64,000 nucleotides of DNA from Neurospora intermedia. Its lineage: Eukaryota; Ascomycota; Sordariomycetes; Sordariales; Sordariaceae. Numbering within the stretch: position 1 is the stretch's first letter; the number at the start of each line of letters is the position of its first letter. The translations under genes and the position numbers were made by a program. This document shows, piece after piece, positions 46,801 to 58,251 of the stretch. The stretch spans positions 2,728,001 to 2,792,000 of the forward strand of contig BTPP01000007.1 of NCBI GenBank assembly GCA_037102815.1. The letters run 5' to 3'. The notes beneath the pieces were generated by a model. The model did not search any database. It saw only the letters and a program-made list of their open reading frames with translations, and was not told the origin of the DNA.

Positions 46801-48295
46801 TCAGTAATACTGCGTCTGGCGCACCCTCGATGAGTCTTTCATCGTTGAGCTCGGGGTCATCCGTATCTGGATCAGTATCTTCTGGGGATTCATTGACAGT
46901 TACTACTCTGCCCGGCCTTCCCTCTGGGTGGACTTTGACACGAGATCCAGCTAACACTCACCCAGGCTCTGCTGTGTCCACAGGGCAAGCTGGGGGCGGA
47001 ACAGGGAATAGTAGTGGTTCAGTATCCGGGACAACACTAGGAGTCTCTCCGTCTTCTGCTGCAGTAAATGGGACGAACACAAAAGGTAGTCCTTCGTCCG
47101 CGTCGACTGGTGCTGGGTCGGGTGGTATTGGGGCCGGCCCCCCGATATCCTCAGGATATGATGTTACTAGTCCGTTACCGACCGCAACTCCGGTGGGTTG
47201 TGACAGGTGGATTGGTGTCGAGATCATATACTTGATTGAGGAGATCGAGGTCTGTCCTGAGGGGGCAACGGGTAAGTCCACATGATCCCAAAGAGGTCTT
47301 TCCAAGTGATTGATACTGACAACCAGTTGTGCCAGTCACAACAACAACCACTTCAACAACTGCCACCATGTCCCGGTCCATCTGTAAAACTTCAGCAACA
47401 AACCTCCCATGCTACCCTTGCATCATGGGAACACCTGCCTCGTCTGATCATTCCTTCACTGTCACTAGGGTAAGTTGCAGCATCACCGACCGATACAGAA
47501 CAAGAGCGTGCGAGTGTAACTGACTGACCTTGTTTAATATAGACGTCGTGCACAACGGCAACTGAGCCTACCGTAACCGTCACATTCCAGCCCTGCAGCA
47601 CCTGTACGACATCAATCTACACTGGAACAGTTCCCGGTCACACGCCAGGAGGCCCTTGCCATGCATGCAGTTCATACGGCGAACCAGACGCCACCTCAAC
47701 GGTAACAGTGATGGATCCGGGTGTTGGCCGTCCTTCTTCCGAGGTCTGGTTATCGGCGCTGAACCCAACAACCATTGCGACTCGACCAGCAGGACCGGCA
47801 GCAAGTGTTAGCAGCGAGTCGGAATGTACAACGTCAACTTTTGTTGGAGTAGGGGGCGGGAACCCAGGGCCGGCGGTATCGGGATCGGAAACATCACCGG
47901 CTATTGTCCCGATTCATACCGATCCTCCCACACCCGGTGGTGACGGTGGCAATGAGCACGCCCCAGCGGGATATACTTACGGTCCTCACCCTCCTCTTGA
48001 CGATCCTACTCCTTCTGGCTCTCCACCGGGAGTGCCAGAAGCGCCGGGGTCAGGAAAGGGAGGAGTGTTGACTGGTGACTCACATAGGCCCGCCATGACT
48101 CCGGCGTCGACACCGGAGCCCGATCCGGTGGTAGTAACTAATACAGCTGTCCCGTTTCGCCCGACAACGGCGGCCGGAGCAGGCTATGGTCCTGTTCTAG
48201 CTGGTGCTCCTGGCTTGAACATGAAGGCCAGGCATGCTACTGCTGGGGTGGTCCTTGGACTATTTGGATACATCTTGGTGGTTCTGCTCAGTTGA
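43874..48295 (+). CDS. Large mucin-like, probably GPI-anchored surface protein
   Basis: The exons are 43874-44009, 44087-44921, 44978-47271, 47327-47469 and 47543-48295. All phases agree and give 1386 aa. The N-terminus is a signal peptide (RLAHIIHLALASLASIALA then Q). A folded, Cys-containing domain of ~290 residues follows with many NxS/T sites. It ends in a Cys-rich module (CGNNVTDTKFHEQCDEGK, then SLCSASCKC) that resembles the CDDGN...C..C repeats of secreted proteins. A ~760-residue Ser/Thr/Pro/Gly stalk then carries about ten copies of a P/V-VTVT unit and a pure Gly-Ala run. A second Cys-rich part follows (SICKTSATNLPCYPCIMG, TFQPCSTCTTSIYTG, GGPCHACSSYGE). The C-terminal hydrophobic tail (AGVVLGLFGYILVVLLS) fits a GPI signal. 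It is likely a heavily O-glycosylated wall protein; the function of the N-terminal domain is unknown. Confidence 0.88.
45018..46215 (+). repeat. Dispersed (P)VTVT coding repeats
   Basis: The stalk of the mucin-like protein repeats a short unit read as PVTVTA, TVTVF or QVTVTA between Ser/Pro/Gly spacers of 25-60 residues, about ten times. A separate (Gly-Ala)n run follows near 46370-46410. Confidence 0.75.
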
Positions 48296-49752
48296 GACTT
48301 GTGCAAAAACCGGCGGAAGAGCTATTGAGGTCGATCTGCCCCGCTTGAGTCACGACTGGCACACTCACCCCCACACCGAAATATAACGGTTCAATGGATG
48401 TGAGGGCTTTCCCAATACTTGGTCCGCGGATATATCAATAATGTTGTAATGAGATGGAGATGAGGGAGTTTCCTGTTTTTGTTATTAAGAAGTGAGGCGA
48501 AGCGAGGGACCATGCAGACACAGCAAGCGTGTTAGTCATGGATGGATGGATGGATAGTAGAATTGTGGGGATACGGACGGCTGTATGGAAAACATGACGA
48601 GAAACGAAAAATGTCTGTCAGTAAAGTCAACGTCTGGCTGTAATGTTATCATGATGCTGTTTGCTTGTTAGTAGTTAGTGTAGGACCGTAATACCTACCA
48701 TGTTTTCGTGAGTCTTTTGTTTGCTCACTGTGGTCGGCGGGTAGTTCCGTGTATACTAGTTCTAGTTCTAGTAGCCAAGAAGGGGAACGAAGGGAACGTT
48801 CGGGCCGTTAATGTTCTCGGCGTCGGCAAGGTGTCGGACTTTGTCCCGCGTTAACGGTGGTACCACCCATCCAACGCTATCATTGGCGAGCTGCAGCTCT
48901 TGCTTGAAATTGCGACCTCAATTGATCTTGTACCGTAGCTGAGCGTAGTTAGCCGGTTCATTCAATTTTTGCTTTCCTCATGTTCACGCCATCAGCGAGT
49001 CCATCCGACACCGAGAGTGGGGTGTTCCGCCCACGCATTGATGTCTGTAAGCCGCGCACTGTCGAGGATCGAGATAACAAGCGAACCTCTAATGTTGGAC
49101 ACGGACAAGATGAAGAGGGGTAACTATATTGATAGCTTGGACAACTGAAAACGATTTGATAGTCTCGAGCTGATATTGGGTCATGATCGGAGGATCGTCG
49201 ATGCCGTGAAACTTGGGCAAAGGAGGGGAACAGGAAGGCGAGATAACCATTCGTGGTGAGGATGCATGGGATGGATGGAAGGTGTGGCATGTTCAGATAA
49301 CTGAACCGCATGCTTCAAGTCGGGTAGGTAGATACTGTAGATGCAGTGTTGGAAAGAAAGAGGGGCAAGAGGGGCAAAAGGATGCAAGCGAGGGGAGAGG
49401 GGACGGGATGCAGCTCCAAGGGAACTGGACCGGGAGCAGGAGGAGTCGCGTAGGTATGTACATGTGCACCCACCTCGCTTACCTGACTTCAGTTACCTCA
49501 AGTAAAGATAAAAAGGGCAACAGCTCCCCTACACAAGGCCTGCCTCTTCTCTTCTTTCCCATCTTCTTCTCATCGTCAGAACCGACAACCTCTGTCTTCG
49601 TTCCAAGGAATACCATCAATACCAACACGCAAGTATCACCAAGCTTGTTCGGGCTTCTCTGTCTCCTCTCCCCTATGGTGTTGATATACTAACACCCTCA
49701 AGCAAGCAGACTCTCAACACCAGGGTACAGACCACCCACCTCCTCCACCAAG
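48296..49752. other. Intergenic region and THI4 promoter
   Basis: It holds the mucin 3' UTR and a (GGAT)4 run at 48537-48555. A TATA-like GATAAAAAGG near 49506 is followed by a pyrimidine-rich tract at 49540-49575, a likely THI4 core promoter. No gene seen. Confidence 0.55.
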
Positions 49753-49785
49753 ATGGCCACAAACCATCGTTCCAGGAGGAGCTGA
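49753..49785 (+). promoter_or_regulatory. uORF 1 in THI4 leader
   Basis: An ATG opens ten codons (MATNHRSRRS) and a TGA, upstream of the leader intron. The start context (AAGATGG) is good. Confidence 0.55.
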
Positions 49786-49789
49786 AGCC

Positions 49790-49813
49790 ATGAACTCCCC
49801 ATCGGCTGGTTGA
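49790..49813 (+). promoter_or_regulatory. uORF 2 in THI4 leader
   Basis: A seven-codon frame (MNSPSAG, stop) just after uORF 1, in the same leader exon. Confidence 0.5.
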
Positions 49814-49820
49814 TTATACC

Positions 49821-49865
49821 ATGATTCGATCACGTTCAAGCATACTTTCAGAGGTAACTATCTGA
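49821..49865 (+). promoter_or_regulatory. uORF 3 spanning the riboswitch-controlled 5' splice site
   Basis: Unspliced, it codes for 14 residues (MIRSRSSILSEVTI) and stops three bases before the aptamer. If the donor at 49854 is joined to the acceptor at 50053, its frame continues for 38 codons past the THI4 ATG in the +1 frame and stops at 50168-50170. Splicing would therefore create a long overlapping uORF. Confidence 0.6.
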
Positions 49866-50053
49866 ATGCATGAGCCGGTGCCAACTTCTGTCCTGGGTAT
49901 TAGGTTGCTTCTAGCACCTGTACCCAGGGGAGAAGTACAGGCTGAGAATATACGGCGACGAACTTGATCTGGATAATACCAGCGAAAGGATCATGCTTCA
50001 ACTTTCCTCCCCCGCTCCCCCTTCTCCCGTACAGTCCATTCTAACATTCCCAG
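49854..50053 (+). other. THI4 leader intron containing the riboswitch
   Basis: A 200-bp 5'-UTR intron: donor GTAACT at 49854, branch CTAAC at 50041, acceptor CCCAG ending 50053, only 19 bases before the THI4 ATG. The whole TPP aptamer lies inside it. Confidence 0.8.
49868..49996 (+). promoter_or_regulatory. TPP (thiamin pyrophosphate) riboswitch aptamer
   Basis: The invariant TPP-aptamer parts are all present in order. P1 is GCATGA (49868-49873) with TCATGC (49991-49996). The CTGAGA box is at 49942-49947. The P4/P5 pyrophosphate-binding side is GAACTTGATCTGGATAATACCAGCGAAAGGA at 49960-49990 in short pieces: CTTGATCTGG, ATAATACC and AGCGAAAGGA. P3 is greatly extended, as in fungal and plant versions: ACTTCT pairs with AGAAGT, CCTGGGTA with TACCCAGG, and AGGT with ACCT in the distal arm. 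In Neurospora such aptamers control alternative splicing of thiamin genes. Confidence 0.97.
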
Positions 50054-50063
50054 ATAACTCTGA

Positions 50064-51172
<1,109 letters not shown>

Positions 51173-51745
51173 GCCTGTTCAAGACGTTGGACGTAGTAAC
51201 TAAAATGAGGGAGGATTTATGTATGCAATTTGTCAAATGTTTCGAATTTCAACTTGGTTCGTGTCGAATTGGATACAGTGAATTCTTGAACGCATGGTCC
51301 CTTATGTCGGTCAATGTATGCTGAAGACAGTCGGTCAAATTCCAAAACTGTCTTGACGCACCTCTAATAAGTCATCTTGTCCTCTTCTATGTACCGAACA
51401 TCCCGTGAAGCAGGAACAAATAAACCTTTGCTTTTGCAAGCCGCGCAGAAGTGACCTCTGGGCGGTGGAGAGGGTATGGCATTGTAAATCTGAAAATGTC
51501 CTGCTGGACCCCAAATAAATCATCAACGGTCATCATTCAGCTCAGCTTGACGGCTACGGCAATGTCGCGTCATGGACAAGAGAGCTTCAACAGTGCATGA
51601 CAAGGTCAAGCAACACAAGTACAAGGGGAAAGCAACAAGACATCGAGGGAAGGCAAGAAGACATAACATAGTAGTAGTAAGGTTGATAAACTGGTACGTA
51701 AGTCCCATCGTTTGGTATCTCTCCCTTTTTGAGTCGCCTGCAGCG

Positions 51746-51770
51746 AAAAAAAAAAAAAAAAAAAAAAAAA
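51746..51770. repeat. A25 homopolymer
   Basis: An uninterrupted run of 25 A between convergent genes. Confidence 0.9.
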
Positions 51771-51940
51771 CGAACAGAAAGAAGACATTGCCGACCGACC
51801 AATAAACTCCTGCTCCACGACTCCGATCCCAGTCCTCCTTTCCAGTAGTAGCAAAAAGTCCGATTCCCATGAATCAAGGCGGGTGAGCCAAGGTCCAGCC
51901 CCAAGGTATACAACCCGATATCCATCAACTTTCGCCTGGT

Positions 51941-51962
51941 AGCAGCAGCAGCAGCAGCAGCA
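51941..51962. repeat. (AGC)7 trinucleotide run
   Basis: A simple repeat between convergent genes; not in a credible reading frame. Confidence 0.85.
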
Positions 51963-52075
51963 ACAGAGAACGAAAAGAAGCATCAACAGCGTGAACTAAG
52001 CTAAGCCAAGCCAAGCCAACCTGAGCCCTCCCACTCGTGCTAACAACTCATTTCCTTCCGGTCCTCGTTCTGGTC

Positions 52076-53020
52076 CTACCAGCACCTCAGCGACTTCCAC
52101 AACTTGGTTGCCCTACCCCTCTTTTTCCTCCATCCACCATTCCCATCCTTCTCATCCATACCCCCCTCCTTGGTCGGCAACGGACTCAACGGCTTCGTCC
52201 TCCCCCTACTGCTCCCCAACAACTCCTCGGCCGCCTCCTGATCCACGCCCGTGATGCCCAACTCAGCCAACCTCCTCTGCTCCACCACCCTCCTCACAAT
52301 CAGCGCAAACGTCTCCTCAATGTTAACCTCCAACCTTGCGCTCGTCTCCATAAAGCCGCACCCCCTCGCCCTCGCCCACTCCAGACCCGTAGCCGCGGGG
52401 ATTACCCGACTCTCCGACAAATCGCACTTATTGCCCGCCACAATCTTCACCGGAGGAACAGCCTTGGCCCCCGACCCTGCTCCACCACCCATGTTGGACC
52501 CAGTCGCATACCGATTCGACATGCTCCCCGAAATCTGCGCCGGCGATAACCCGGCCCGGCGAGCCCGCGCTGCGTTATCCGCCCGCGTCTCGGCCTCCAT
52601 GTCGATCAGATCGTTAAAATACTGCAGCGCGTCGAGGCTGTCGCGGCTCGTGATGTCGTACACCATCAAGAAGGCGTCGGCTCCCAGGTTGGATGAGGCC
52701 CACATGCCGCGGTACTCTTCCTGGCCGGCCGTGTCGGTCAAAGACAAGTGGTAGGTGACGCCGTCGATGCGGCGCGTGATGCTGTAGCTGTCCTCGATGG
52801 TCGGGTCGTAGTCTTCTGTCCATTGCGAACGCACGAGACGAAGCGTGATGGAGGATTTACCGCAGCCGCCGTCGCCGCAGATGGTGATGGAGATGGGGAC
52901 GGGGGGCTGTTGAGATTGTCGGGTGCCTCCTTGTGTGGGGGAGGAAATGGAGGCGCCGCCGGTTTTGGCGGAGCCGGTTGAGGCTGAGTGCCCGTGACTA
53001 CGGGGATTTTGGGATGGCAT
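52076..53020 (-). CDS. Ras-like small GTPase without CAAX box
   Basis: A single-exon 314-aa small GTPase. An N-terminal Ser/Gly/Gln-rich extension of 40 residues precedes the G domain. G1 is GDGGCGKSS (residues 49-57), the effector loop is YDPTIEDSY exactly as in Ras, G3 is DTAGQEEY with the catalytic Gln, G4 is NKCDL and G5 is ETSA. The protein should therefore bind and hydrolyse GTP. Between the G3 helix and G4 there is an insert of roughly 40 residues rich in Ala, Arg, Gly and Ser (ADNAARARRAGLSPAQ ... GGGAGSGAKA). The C-terminus ends KKRGRATKLWKSLRCW: basic and aromatic, with Cys second from the end, not a CAAX motif. Classical farnesylation is therefore unlikely. It belongs to a divergent filamentous-fungal Ras subfamily; the pathway is unknown. 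Confidence 0.9.
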   Translation of the reverse strand: MPSQNPRSHGHSASTGSAKTGGASISSPTQGGTRQSQQPPVPISITICGDGGCGKSSITLRLVRSQWTEDYDPTIEDSYSITRRIDGVTYHLSLTDTAGQEEYRGMWASSNLGADAFLMVYDITSRDSLDALQYFNDLIDMEAETRADNAARARRAGLSPAQISGSMSNRYATGSNMGGGAGSGAKAVPPVKIVAGNKCDLSESRVIPAATGLEWARARGCGFMETSARLEVNIEETFALIVRRVVEQRRLAELGITGVDQEAAEELLGSSRGRTKPLSPLPTKEGGMDEKDGNGGWRKKRGRATKLWKSLRCW

Positions 53021-56000
53021 TGTCCTTCCTCTCGAATCTTGAATATGGTTTGGTTTGGATTTCGGTTGAGAACGTAATTGTCCTTGTTTGGTGATATTCG
53101 GTTGTCGTAACTAGCTGGGGGGAAAAGCCGTTCCCGTTAGGTGATATTTCAACGGAACTGGAAAAGGGGGGTGCTGTGGCCGCTTCGATATTATTGCAAT
53201 TGGATAAGAAATGGACAGGTTGGCTTGTCCTTAGATAAGGTTCCGAAAGGAGGGTCAGAAATAAAAGGAATCTGGTGGAGCAATTTGAAAGATATTTGAT
53301 GATAGACGAAGACAGCTTCGTATAAGAGAGGGGTCGGTCGGTTGGGTCGAGGTGGGTTGCCAGATAAACAAAGTTTGGGTCGAGCCTAAAAAGGAGGGGT
53401 GGGCGCACAAGGCGATGATCGGACCTTGTTCCTGGTGAGAGGTGGTGATGTGAAGCAAGGTGGGATCCCTCCTTTTCTTTTCCTCTTTATTTTTTCTTTT
53501 GGACCTCTAGGGCGAGCGGCGTCGTCACAAAAGAAAGTTTGGTTCGACGTCACGTTTGACGGAAAACCAGGAAGCGAAGGAGTGTGGGGCGAAGTTAGGC
53601 CGAGAGCTAAGCAGACCGCAAAAGGAACTTGTAAGAAAAAAGAAGAGAGAAAAAAAAAAAAAAAAGAAGGTTGCTTTTAGTCCGATATGCTGGTTGTAGC
53701 AACTGCAGTGCGGTGCGGTGCCGTCGAGAAGCAAACAATGAGCGAACGAGCGAACGAACAAGCGTGCGTGCGTGCGTTTTAGTCCAGTACTATTTCTTGT
53801 CGAGTTGATGCGTGCGCTGGCTTGCAAGGGAGAAGTGGTTTGCTTGGCCAAAATGGGTTGTGATGATGTTTTAGTTTTTTTGTTTTTTTCTTCACAGAAG
53901 AACACCAAAAAAAGAGGGGCGTTGAAAATGGTAAAAAGTGAGAGAGATCAGCTCACAAGACGGACGCAAAACAGGACGGGAGATGATGAATGGACTCGTA
54001 TCATTATCAATGGGCAGAGGAAGAGTCCGGGCAGATGCGCCGTATTCTGCAACCAATTCGTAGTTCCTTCCTTCCGGGGTTCACTGAATTTGAATTTGGA
54101 CCGATACCCACATTTCATCTTGCCCACAATTGGATGCTGCCCACTGTAGGTAGCGGTAGTGTTCCTGCCCGTCTTGAACAGGGGCTCGGTGACCGGACTG
54201 CATGGGCAAGCGATGGGGCCTCCCGGGGAAGAGCGCTCGTGCGTTGAATGCGACGGTCACCAGGGGAAAGTTGCAACCTTATTACAGTAGTTTGGGACCT
54301 TTGTTACATACTGTACCTTGTCAACCCCCCGGCGTTCTCCGGAAAGATGACGGCGCTGACGATATGACGCTTGATCTGAAGCTGGCGATGATGCACACTG
54401 CTACGCTGTAGTGTAATAGGCGGCGGACTGGAAACAGAGAGCCCAGACAGGCACAGCAGCAGCAAGGCATGGATGTAATTTTCCATCGGCACGATCGTGT
54501 TTCTCATCCTCGGATCCGGACCTTTCCGCCGTTGAAAGTAGCAAGGGAGAAAGGACATTTCGCGAGGGATACCTTCACACGCCCCGATCATCGACAACGG
54601 CCCATGGATGGGACGAGAGCACATGGCAAGTGTAGAACCCAACAAAACTCCGTCTGGTGGTATATCAGCACTGCCTGCACTCATGCGCAAACCTCTTTGT
54701 GTTGCTGCTTGGACAACAAAAGACAATGTCTTGTTCTCTGTTCAGATGGACGACAGGGGTGCCAAAAAAAAAAAAAAAAATGCCCCTTTTTGCTTTTCCA
54801 GAAATCAGAAAGGATGTGATCGGCGCATATGATTGGCTGCGATGTCAGGCGCGGTTGGTTAGCAACGGGCCCAACGTTCCCAAATGCACGACCGGCTGTG
54901 CTTCCGGCAGGGCAACTTAACTACGCAGTACAGTATGACCTACATAAACAGAATGGCGCACAGCGATCATGATTGCATGCAGCAGCGGGCGGTGCCCAGC
55001 CCAGGAGCCGGCCTTGCCTGCAGCCACTGCAGCTGAATGGGAAAGCTGTCAGTCATGTCAACAGACGGTAAGGTCGTTTGATTGTAAGATAGAAACAAAC
55101 TGAAAGAATACACTTCCACGGGACAACAAGCCCAGTCTTCCAGTCTCAAATCTTTACTAGTAGCCGCACAGGTAAAACCAAATTGGGATTGCCTTCATTT
55201 TGCAAAGAGACAAGTCACATGTCAGAATTGGGGAAAAGATGGGCGAACGGAGCCCGAACGGGGAGGAGAAGCGGAGATTGGCTCAAATGACATCCAATCG
55301 GGCAATGCGCGACTGCCCCCAGCTTCGTTAGGTGTTGTGGTCCACTGTTCGACGCTCGGAGAAACCTCAGCTGGGCTCGCTACAGTAGCTCAACCAAGGC
55401 CCCCACGTGCGAAAAAAGGGTCAACACCCGCCCCGCCGAGCGGTCACCGGGCGGCCGCATTGCCCTCCGCCATTTGCCTTCCGTTGTCTTTATGCCGGTC
55501 GCCGTGACTGGACGCCTGAACAACCGGAGGTCATGCCGCCTTGTTGGAAAAGCAAAGTCAGTAAGTACTACGCAACAGGTAAGGAATGATGATATGTCTT
55601 TTCCCCCTTCCGTCCGCCAACACGATAAAGTGCAGAACCAACAACAGCTCCAAACGAATCGCAGTTTGTCTTTCTTATTCTTTAGTTCTTCCTCCTATGA
55701 GCTGCAAATAACCTGTAATCTGACATCAATGCCATGCATGATTGATGACTGAAGCTACAATACTATGCAGTTTGCTTCTTCAAAACCACTCCAGTAACTT
55801 TTCTTCTTCACAACGCTATGCTATCGCCGGAACCATCTACCTATGCCAAACCGCTCCAACGACATTTCAGAGGTGCATCGCGTTCAGGTCACCATATAGA
55901 TGAATAGTTTCATCATTCCTCACCTCGCTGAGGAGATTTTCGTGAAACACCAAAAAAACAGTTGGTCCGCGATGAGGTCATATTGCGAAAACATCGGGTG

Positions 56001-56434
56001 CAGAGCCGATTGGATCCCCACTTGACCAAGACATGCTCCGGCGGGGGAGTCGGCGGCTCGGCGAGGACGTCAAATGCCCAAATGCGGCCATGTGCGCGGG
56101 ATTTACGGGCCCCGCCTTCCGGGCTGCCCTGCTGCTAAGGTACGGCTGTCGGGGCGTGGAAGAAGAAGTGGATTGCCGATCTGGCCGGTGGACCGTGGGA
56201 CGCTGGCTTGACTGACCTTCTTACGTGAGGCCCAGGCGTAAACCGCGGTTCGGTTCACCGTTCCCTTGTTTACGGCGTATGTGACGGCACGCATGGGGGG
56301 CCGCGAAAAACTCTGACTCTTCGGTCTTGCTCTGTTTCTTTGCCATGGATTCTCTCTTCTCTCTTCCGCTGTACTCGGGAACGTAATTCTGTCCTATTCT
56401 GGAGAATAACAAGGGAAACAAACACACGAGAACA
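53021..56434. other. 3.4-kb intergenic region between divergent genes
   Basis: It holds the promoters of the Ras-like and decarboxylase genes. Homopolymers occur near 53650-53664 and 54764-54780 (A17). GCGT/GAAC tandem motifs occur near 53736-53778. No frame has a recognisable product. Confidence 0.5.
54764..54780. repeat. A17 homopolymer
   Basis: A simple A-run in intergenic DNA. Confidence 0.85.
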
Positions 56435-58251
56435 ATGAACGGGTTTCACAGCACGGACAAGCCTCTGAACAGGGCAAGTGAGGTTGATCATGTAAGTCCC
56501 AAGCTCATAGACACGCTTAACCCTAACCCGCCTCCTCTCCTTCAACGCATCCCCCTAACCAACCTACCAACCACACTCTCTCTCCCTATCACCATAACAC
56601 TCAATCAAAAGAAGATCGAATATCATCATGAACCCAATCTCAATGGACAGACTCTGGCTGACTCCATGAAAAGCTTATCGATGCGGTCAAGTCCCTAATC
56701 GTTCCCTACATCCGGGACGCAGACAATGCCGCCTCCTTCCGAGCCACCGGCCAACTACCCCCAGACAACCGCAATGTCCTCGTCAAATCCCTCCGACCGT
56801 ACCAACTGGTCAAGGAACTGGCGCTCTCCCTCCCTTCAGGCGAGGGCCATGGTTCGCAGGGTCTTTTAGAAACCATCCAGTCCATCCTCTCTTACTCCGT
56901 CAACACGTGGGACCAAGGCTTCATGGACAAGCTGTACGCCTCCACCAACGCCGTCGGTGTCGTCACTGAGCTGCTCCTCTCCGTTCTCAACACCAACCTG
57001 CACGTCTACCAGGTATCTCCCGCCCTCAGCGTGATCGAGAAGTACACAGCCAAGCAGTTCGCCTCGCTGTTCGGCTTCACCGGCCCCCGCGCCGGAGGCG
57101 TCACCTGCCAGGGCGGCAGCGCTTCCAATCTGACCTCCATCGTCATTGCCCGCAACACGCTTTTTCCCCTCTCCAAGATCCACGGTAACGGGCACGAGCA
57201 GTGCGGCGCCCCCGGCCCGCTGATCCTCCTCACCAGTGCTCACGGGCACTACTCCATTGAAAAAGCCGCCATGACGTGCGGTTTCGGGTCCTCGGCGGTC
57301 TGGACCGTCCCCGTCGATGAGCAAGGGCGCATGCAACCCGCCGCTTTGCGCGAGATGGTGCGCAAAGCCAAGAGCGAGGGAAAACACCCCTTTTACGTCA
57401 ACGCGACGGCCGGCACGACGGTCTTGGGCTCGTACGACCCGTTTGACGAGATCGCGGACGTGTGCGACGAGTTTGGCATGTGGTTGCACATTGATGGGAG
57501 CTGGGGTGGCCCAGCCGTCTTTAGCAAGAAGCACAAGCACAAGATGCAAGGGTCGCACAGGGCGCGGTCGCTGACGGTGAATCCGCACAAGATGCTCAAT
57601 GCCCCGGTGACATGTTCGTTTCTTTTGACCAATGATGTCAAGGTGTTCCATAGGGCGAATACGTTGCCGGCTGGCTATCTGTTCCATGGGCCGGCGGCGG
57701 CGGAGGAGGATGCTGACGGGGAAGAGAATGCGCTGCAAAGCCAGACCACCCCTTCGGAGGAAGAAGGAGTGACTACCACAAACGGGTGTGGAAACGGGAA
57801 CACCTCAGACGAGGTCTGGGATCTAGCCGACCTGACGCTCCAGTGCGGTCGCAGAGGTGACGCGCTCAAGCTGGCTTTGTCATGGATCTACTACGGCGCA
57901 GCCGGCTTCGAGCGCCAGATTGACGGCGCCTTCGACATGGCCGCCCACTTGGCCAATCTGATTGCCGAGCACAAGGACTTTGTGCTGGTGTCGTCGAACC
58001 CGCCGCCTTGTTTGCAGGTGTGCTTTTACTATGCCCCCGCCGGGAAGTTGGCGGACCGGCCCGAAGAGAACACCAGGAGGACGAGAATCATGGTGGAGAA
58101 ATTGATTGCGAGAGGGTTCATGGTCGATTATGCCCCGGGCGATAAGGGAAGCCTCTTTAGGGTGGTGGTTAATTGCCAGACGTTGAGGGGAACGGTCGAG
58201 GGGCTCGTTAAGGGTTTGGAAGCTATTGGAAAGGAGGTTGTGCCGCAATAG
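56435..58251 (+). CDS. Group II PLP decarboxylase (glutamate/cysteine-sulfinate type)
   Basis: A pyridoxal-phosphate amino-acid decarboxylase of the GAD/CSAD group, expected to be cytosolic. The exons are 56435-56491 and 56674-58251, giving 544 aa joined in phase 0 (RASEVDH then LIDAVKSL). Motifs include NTNLHVYQVSPALSVIE (substrate side), GGVTCQGGSASNLTS and PFYVNATAGTTVLGSYDPF, where NATAGTTV is as in glutamate decarboxylase. They also include WLHIDGSWGGPAVFS, whose Asp contacts the PLP ring, and SLTVNPHKMLNAPVTCSFLL, with the Schiff-base lysine at K325. An acidic insert of ~40 residues (AAAEEDADGEENAL ... NGNTSDEV) interrupts the domain after the lysine. Whether the substrate is glutamate, cysteine sulfinate, aspartate or diaminobutyrate cannot be settled by eye. 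Confidence 0.93.
56492..56673 (+). other. Decarboxylase intron with telo-box-like motif
   Basis: A 182-bp phase-0 intron: donor GTAAGT, branch GCTGAC, acceptor AAAAG. It contains CTTAACCCTAACCCG at 56516-56530, the same 15-mer as upstream of mIF2. Confidence 0.75.

Larger units (their letters stand above)
51173..52075. other. Convergent gap THI4 / Ras-like gene
   Basis: This 903-bp gap has two 3' UTRs. It includes a pure A25 run (51746-51770) and an AGC trinucleotide run (51941-51962). No gene seen. Confidence 0.6.
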
